Part shown: positions 59,501 through 64,000 of the stretch, one piece after another
How positions within the stretch are numbered: the first letter of the stretch is position 1
How the letters are laid out: each line of letters opens with the position of its first letter
Origin: Artemia franciscana
Lineage: Eukaryota; Arthropoda; Branchiopoda; Anostraca; Artemiidae
Direction of reading: 5' to 3'
DNA: 64,000 nt
Assembly (NCBI RefSeq): GCF_032884065.1
Contig: NC_088881.1
Coordinates: 5,224,171-5,288,170, forward strand
Program-made: the position numbers and the translations under genes
The notes under the pieces: generated by a model
What the model was told of the DNA's origin: nothing
The model's input: the letters and a program-made list of their open reading frames with translations, nothing else
Databases searched by the model: none

Positions 59501-61933
59501 CAGTGTTTCCACTTTCTTTTTTGAAAAATCCCGAATCAGAGACGAAAAATCCCTAAAAATCCCCTTTTGGTTAAACAATAATCCTTTGAAAAATCCCTCT
59601 CATGCTAATCACGACAGTTAGCTACTGGTTTCCTGATCCACGAAGTCCATCAGTGTGCTTCTGTCTGAGCACCCGATTGTTTTAAATAAAAATCTCTCCG
59701 AACGAACTGAAAAGCACGGGAAGATGCAAACACTATAATTTTAAAAAAAAAAAACTTCAATACTAAGTCCCAAAATTTGCATTCTCCTATCTAGAGCATG
59801 GATACTAACGAATGCAGAATTCAACCTCTCGTTCAAGAGTCAAAGAACAGAACATTATTTTTGTTTGTTAAACGTACAATACAAAAATATTTGCCACATT
59901 CGCCCGAAAGGTGAAAGCACAGGATGAAAATAGACAAACGATCGAACATGACCTTCAAATGTGCATGCTCTTACACATCGCAGTCAAAGTAAATATCATG
60001 TTTATATTTTGTTTTTATTAATCAAATATATCACAAATTAGGTAATGGTTTCAGTTTGATTCAGGACAATTAAAAACGCTCTAATTAAAGACACTAGCAC
60101 TGGGACCTGGCTGGGATACGAGTTCAGCTGCCTCTTTTGAGGTAGCGCTTGCCTTTACAGCTTTCAGTCGTTTTTGCATCTCGGTATCCAACTTCATGGA
60201 TATGGCACTAGTGCCAGCTCTTTTCATTCCGTATTTACACTGCAACAGACCCGCTGTTGTCGACTGTCCCAAACGGTTGCGGTGATCTGTTTTAATATTT
60301 TTCAAATCACTGAAAAGCCTCTCGACCATAACGCTGCTGAATGGAAGGGTCAAGAACCACTGTATCACCTGTTTAAGATGGGCAAGGCGCAAGTCCCCAG
60401 CACCATTCTTCAGGTTCAATATGTATCCCCAGTACTCCTTTGCTGACGAAATGCCAAGACTCAGATTTTCTGGAAGATCAACCATGGCCTGGCGTCTCCA
60501 CTTTGCGTCGATTGTCGCTTTGTCCCACCCCGGCATGCTAAATTTGTCGAGATATGGAGACAGAGTTCGCACACTCACCTCTCTTGCAACTTTCGGGTCC
60601 AACACTTTTGTAAACTCAAAAATAGGGTCTTCGAATTTGAACCTTGCCTTGATTTGTGCTATGGCTTCGACGTAAAAATCACGGGCAGCCCTGTATACCA
60701 AGTCCAGCTCTGTTTGCTTGACACATCGGTCACATGACAACAAAGCCATGCTGTTATGAGCTTCCATCCCCAGGTACACTTGACGAAGTGGTAGGTATTG
60801 AGGTTCATTCTTTTCGTCCAGTTCTAGAATGTTGGAAAAGGTCCTTATGTATGATAAGTTCATGAAGCTACTAGCAAAGGTTCTTACCAGCTCTTCTGCC
60901 TCCTGTCTAATGCGATAGAACAACCCATCCTCGGTCTGGAATAGACAGTTGAATTCATTAAAGAGGCCGAGTGCGAAGGACACAAACTCGAGTAACGTCT
61001 TCATCAGTGGGTTCTGTAGGGTTTCCAAGACCTTATCATGGCCATGGGTTGGGTCTTCAAAAACCACGTTCGTGAAATATAGCTTCAAGGCATTCCACTG
61101 CTGAAGGAGTCTTTTGAAACAACCTTCAAGAGAAAGCCACCTAGTTTGCCCTGGTGACAGGATCTTGTGTGGTTTGAGATTGCAGTAGTCCTGAAATTCT
61201 TTTAGGGCTCTCCCTCGCTTAGCACTCATGCTAAAATGTGAGTAGACCGTTCTACAGAGGTCTTCCAAGCTTTTTGGGAGTTTTTTACACGCATATGAGG
61301 CGCATATGCGTGCTGTATAACCTGTCTGCTGTATAACCTGACCCTGGTACTGTATAGCTTGAGACATAGGTACAACTTGTGGAATAAATGTTGTGTACAT
61401 GGGGGCCTGCCCCTGCTCATTATTTGGACCTACTGCATTTGGCCCCATCATCACTCCAGGAGAGTGATGTGGATCCCAATTTACCTGCATCTCAGGTAAA
61501 ACACACCACTATACCCAAAAAATTAACAAAAATATCAAACCCTCAATTCAAAAATAATATATCTTACTTTTACTTTCCTTTTGTTTCTTCTTATTCAAAT
61601 AGCCAATTCCAATTGCCGCTATTGAATTTTGAAACAGTTGCCAAGCAATTTTGAAAAAGTTGGCGCGTAGCTCACTATATCGCTCATACTGACAAAAAAC
61701 AAAATCCTTACAGGGAAAGATAAAAAATTCTGGAAGCTGCACGAAACACCAACAAAAATCCTTGAATACACCATCAAAACTGAAAATCGTGAATATCTCT
61801 ATTTTAATAGGGAAAATCCCTTAATGTCTCAATTATCCCTGAAAAATCCCGTATCCCTTTTTAGAGAAAGTAATCCCGCGGAAGGCCTAGAAATCCCTCA
61901 GAAAGGGATAAATCCCTCAAAGTGGAAACACTG
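59501..61933 (-). mobile_element. hAT-type element with perfect 8-bp TSD
   Basis: 2,433 bases with inverted ends CAGTGTTTCCACTTT and AAAGTGGAAACACTG, flanked on both sides by CATTTCTA (59493-59500, 61934-61941). Subterminal regions on both sides hold many AAATCCC motifs. It carries one uninterrupted 469-codon frame on the minus strand. Perfect termini and duplications indicate a recent insertion. Confidence 0.95.
60081..61490 (-). CDS. hAT transposase C-terminal half with foreign leader, intact ORF
   Basis: 469 codons without a break, ATG at 61490. Residues 1 to about 58 are rich in Gln, Pro, Met and Gly (MQVNWDPHHSPGVMMGPNAV, APMYTTFIPQVVPMSQAIQY) and resemble no transposase I know. From about residue 62 it is hAT: CASYACKKLPKSLEDLCRTV, LSPGQTRWLSLEGCFKRLLQ, a helical middle, and the dimerisation domain WFLTLPFSSVMVERLFSDLK followed by HRNRLGQSTTAGLL. 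The N-terminal zinc finger and the first two catalytic acidic regions are missing, so it cannot be an active transposase. At the join (61311-61340) a TGCTGTATAACCTG repeat occurs twice. The sequence before the ATG reads LPE and then meets a TAG; a splice acceptor there is possible. Could be a captured host exon, or a DNA-binding repressor in the making; neither is proven. Confidence 0.8.
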   Translation of the reverse strand: MQVNWDPHHSPGVMMGPNAVGPNNEQGQAPMYTTFIPQVVPMSQAIQYQGQVIQQTGYTARICASYACKKLPKSLEDLCRTVYSHFSMSAKRGRALKEFQDYCNLKPHKILSPGQTRWLSLEGCFKRLLQQWNALKLYFTNVVFEDPTHGHDKVLETLQNPLMKTLLEFVSFALGLFNEFNCLFQTEDGLFYRIRQEAEELVRTFASSFMNLSYIRTFSNILELDEKNEPQYLPLRQVYLGMEAHNSMALLSCDRCVKQTELDLVYRAARDFYVEAIAQIKARFKFEDPIFEFTKVLDPKVAREVSVRTLSPYLDKFSMPGWDKATIDAKWRRQAMVDLPENLSLGISSAKEYWGYILNLKNGAGDLRLAHLKQVIQWFLTLPFSSVMVERLFSDLKNIKTDHRNRLGQSTTAGLLQCKYGMKRAGTSAISMKLDTEMQKRLKAVKASATSKEAAELVSQPGPSASVFN

Positions 61934-62450
61934 CATTTCTAATTTTTTTTTCCAATGAAACGTTCGATTGGCAATTCTTGGTCGACTTCTTACTAAATAA
62001 AATGGCAGCAGAGAAAAAAGTCAACTTTTAAGTTAACTTTTGCGAGTCAAATCAAACGCAACTCTGAAATCGCAAGAAATTCAAATCCAGTAAAGCATGA
62101 GCTTTGAATGTGACCTAGTAGGGAGTGATGAATATAAAAACTTTCGAGCATCTGTTCCTTTAAGAAAAATATCTGTTGATAATGATCCATCTAAGGTGTT
62201 CTTATCAAATTGTAGGCCTATAGTCGGTTGTCTTTAAGGTTGCTAAACCTATTTTTTTTTTTACCAAAATGAGTTTGGTGTAGGCCATCAAATGCTGTAA
62301 ATAAGCACGGTAGTTAAAAAATACATTTTCGCTCAAGATAGGAGTCGGGTAAAACATAAATACGGTCAATGTTGATATTATCTGAACTATTGTTTTGGGT
62401 CATGAAACTATTGTTAATAGATGCATTTTGACATTTGGAACATCTTTTAT

Positions 62451-62773
62451 CTCTTGCAAAACTACCACTAACTCACCATTATGGAGTTATTATATATTTG
62501 CACATTAGGGGGGGGGAGCATAGCATATATTAAATACAGCAATGGTTAGTTTACATAGCCTATTTAATATATGCTATGCTTTACCCCCACCCCTCTAATG
62601 TGCAAATATATAGCCCAAATTCGTTTTTAAACTATTACAGATTCCCAATTTCAAATATCCAATCAACAAAAGCAGAAATGATTGCAATTCTATATGTGTA
62701 AATACAAGAATTTTTGGGCCAGAATAACTCCATAACAGTGAGTTTGTGGTAGTTTTGCAAGAGAGAAAAGATG
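62451..62773. mobile_element. Palindromic TIR element holding a smaller insertion
   Basis: Left arm 62451-62535 (CATCTTTTATCTCTTGCAAA, ACTACCACTAACTCACC, AGTTATTATATATTTGCAC, AGCATAGCATATATTAAAT) is mirrored by 62560-62612 and 62724-62773. The right arm is split by 62613-62723, which itself starts GCCCAAATTC and ends TTTTTGGGC. Non-coding. Confidence 0.8.
62613..62723. mobile_element. 111-bp insertion inside the palindromic element
   Basis: Sequence absent from the opposite arm: the arm reads ATATATAATAACTCC on the left strand, but on the right ATATATA and ATAACTCC are separated by this segment. Its ends GCCCAAA and TTTGGGC are inverted. Confidence 0.75.
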
Positions 62774-62789
62774 AATTGCTTCTGATGTG

Positions 62790-64000
62790 AATTCCACTTT
62801 GAGCTCTTAATAGAGCCCCAAAAGTGTGACTTATTACCTTGGCTGTATGGTAACTTATTACCATGACTATAGTTTTAAACTGTGATGCAAAGTTACAAAA
62901 TTAGTTGAAATCTAATTAGGTATGAAAATTAGCTTTTAAATGAGACCTTTGACAACTTCTTATGATGCTTCAGTGCCCCTTTAGCAACAAAGAAAAAAAA
63001 ATATTACAGAAAGAAAGGAAAAGAATACACATCAGAAGCTCCTCTAAGTATTGTGTTGCATATTATTAACATCTAGAACTTCAATTTAATGGTATATAAA
63101 TGCCAAGATAAAAATTTCAGCTGTAAATAAAGTAGAAATATATTAAAAGAAAAGTTATTCAAGTTTTGTTATATGACTATTGTTTGTATATTTTAAGTTA
63201 TGCAACAATGATAGAAGGATGGGCACAGCTAATTGCTTATGTCTGAAATTTTGAAAATTACATTTTGACTAATTTCAAAAATAATTATATCAAACCCAGT
63301 AGGGTTATATTTACATTTCCAAGCTTTTGAACTAAAGCTAATTTTTGAAAATAACAAATGGATTTTGAATCCTTTTTCTTTTCAAGATGGCCACTATTTG
63401 GTACACAGATAACCTCTTACTTTAGGGTAGCTACATTTGTGGCACAAATTTTTATGAAAAAAAGCATGAGAGCTGCTCATGCAAAAATGTGAATTTCCTT
63501 GTTGTTCAAAGGGTGGGGGCTGTAAGTTTCCAATTTAGGTTTTTTGAACAATTTAGGTCTATAGTTATTCCATTGGTGTAGCATTCAACATATAGCAAAT
63601 TTGCTAACATTTTCTTTCATATTGTTAGCCATGTTCCTTAGGATTTTGTCCATCAAGATAACCATATAAAAGGAGTTTGAACCTCTCCACCACATTGTCT
63701 GTTCCCTTATTTTCAATTTTTATTGTAATTATTTGGTTGTTAACAAATTGGGTTTCCACAGTAAGCAGAGTTTTCTCCCCTCCTTGACACCTATTTTGAA
63801 CATTTTGCCAAAATATGTCTTTGCTGTGATGTAACAAGGCTATTTTTTTCAACAATGGTGTAACTTTTGTTTTGCTATAACACCTTTTTGGCTGCATGTA
63901 TTATGCTCTTCCCTGTGGTACATTTTTAAATCTCTAGACCTTTATTGTAAAAATTAGGCCTACCATCTGCAATTATGATCTAATGCTATAGGTTCTGGTA
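62790..64000. other. AT-rich end of window, nothing assigned
   Basis: A 90-codon minus-strand open frame (63625-63897, with CQGGEKTLLTVETQFVNN and VVERFKLLLYGYLD) reads somewhat like protein but matches nothing I recognise. No clear repeats apart from a short GCATGAG/CTCATGC pair near 63465. Confidence 0.35.

Noticed and set aside
63625-63897. 90-codon minus-strand frame near the right edge
   Set aside because: Protein-like in part but no recognised family, no splice support, and cut close to the window edge; left unassigned.

Overview
This is nuclear DNA of an animal, most likely an arthropod. It is AT-rich, shows GT-AG spliced exons far apart, and is packed with non-LTR retrotransposons, hAT DNA transposons, inverted-repeat (MITE-like) elements and tandem repeats. 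No prokaryotic operon, rRNA, CRISPR or functional tRNA gene is visible. Several dispersed repeats (the element with AAGGAGCGAC near its ends at 9.5-10.7 and 24.6-27.3 kb, the ~290-bp array at 27.7-29 kb, and the GTGTTGC-hairpin repeat at 50.8-53 kb) resemble sequences I remember from brine shrimp (Artemia). That is recall, not a search, so the genus is only a suggestion.

The one host gene I can support lies on the minus strand. Four exons (34147-34442, 23058-23237, 18780-18907, 11803-11930) have proper splice sites, matching reading phases and a combined protein that aligns in order with the N-terminal, non-kinase region of DSTYK (dual serine/threonine and tyrosine protein kinase, RIPK5). The first coding exon and the kinase exons are not recognised; the latter should lie to the left, probably outside the window. 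The introns (10.9, 4.15 and 6.85 kb) are made almost wholly of repeats.

Layout: 1-7.2 kb AT-rich with a minisatellite and two small TIR elements; 7.2-11.4 kb complex repeats and nested insertions; 11.8 kb DSTYK exon; 12.55-15.35 kb a decayed hAT element; 16-18.7 kb a satellite with alternating unit types; 18.8 kb exon; 19.4-22.9 kb tandem repeats, a tRNA-derived SINE and a TIR element; 23 kb exon; 23.5-29.5 kb dispersed repeats, one holding a 1,663-bp insertion with a perfect 8-bp target duplication; 29.5-33.85 kb a decayed LINE; 34.1 kb exon; 35-49.7 kb mostly decayed LINEs of at least three lineages; 50.8-56.7 kb composite inverted repeats; 59.5-61.9 kb a second hAT element with perfect TSDs and an intact but odd 469-codon ORF; 62.4-62.8 kb a palindromic element with a smaller one inside it; then unremarkable sequence.

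The strongest leads are the 59.5-61.9 kb hAT copy, whose ORF joins a transposase C-terminal half to an unrelated Q/P/M-rich leader (possible captured host exon), the 1.66-kb TSD-flanked insertion with clustered terminal hairpins, and a 90-bp near-perfect foldback insertion whose empty site is present about 500 bp away.
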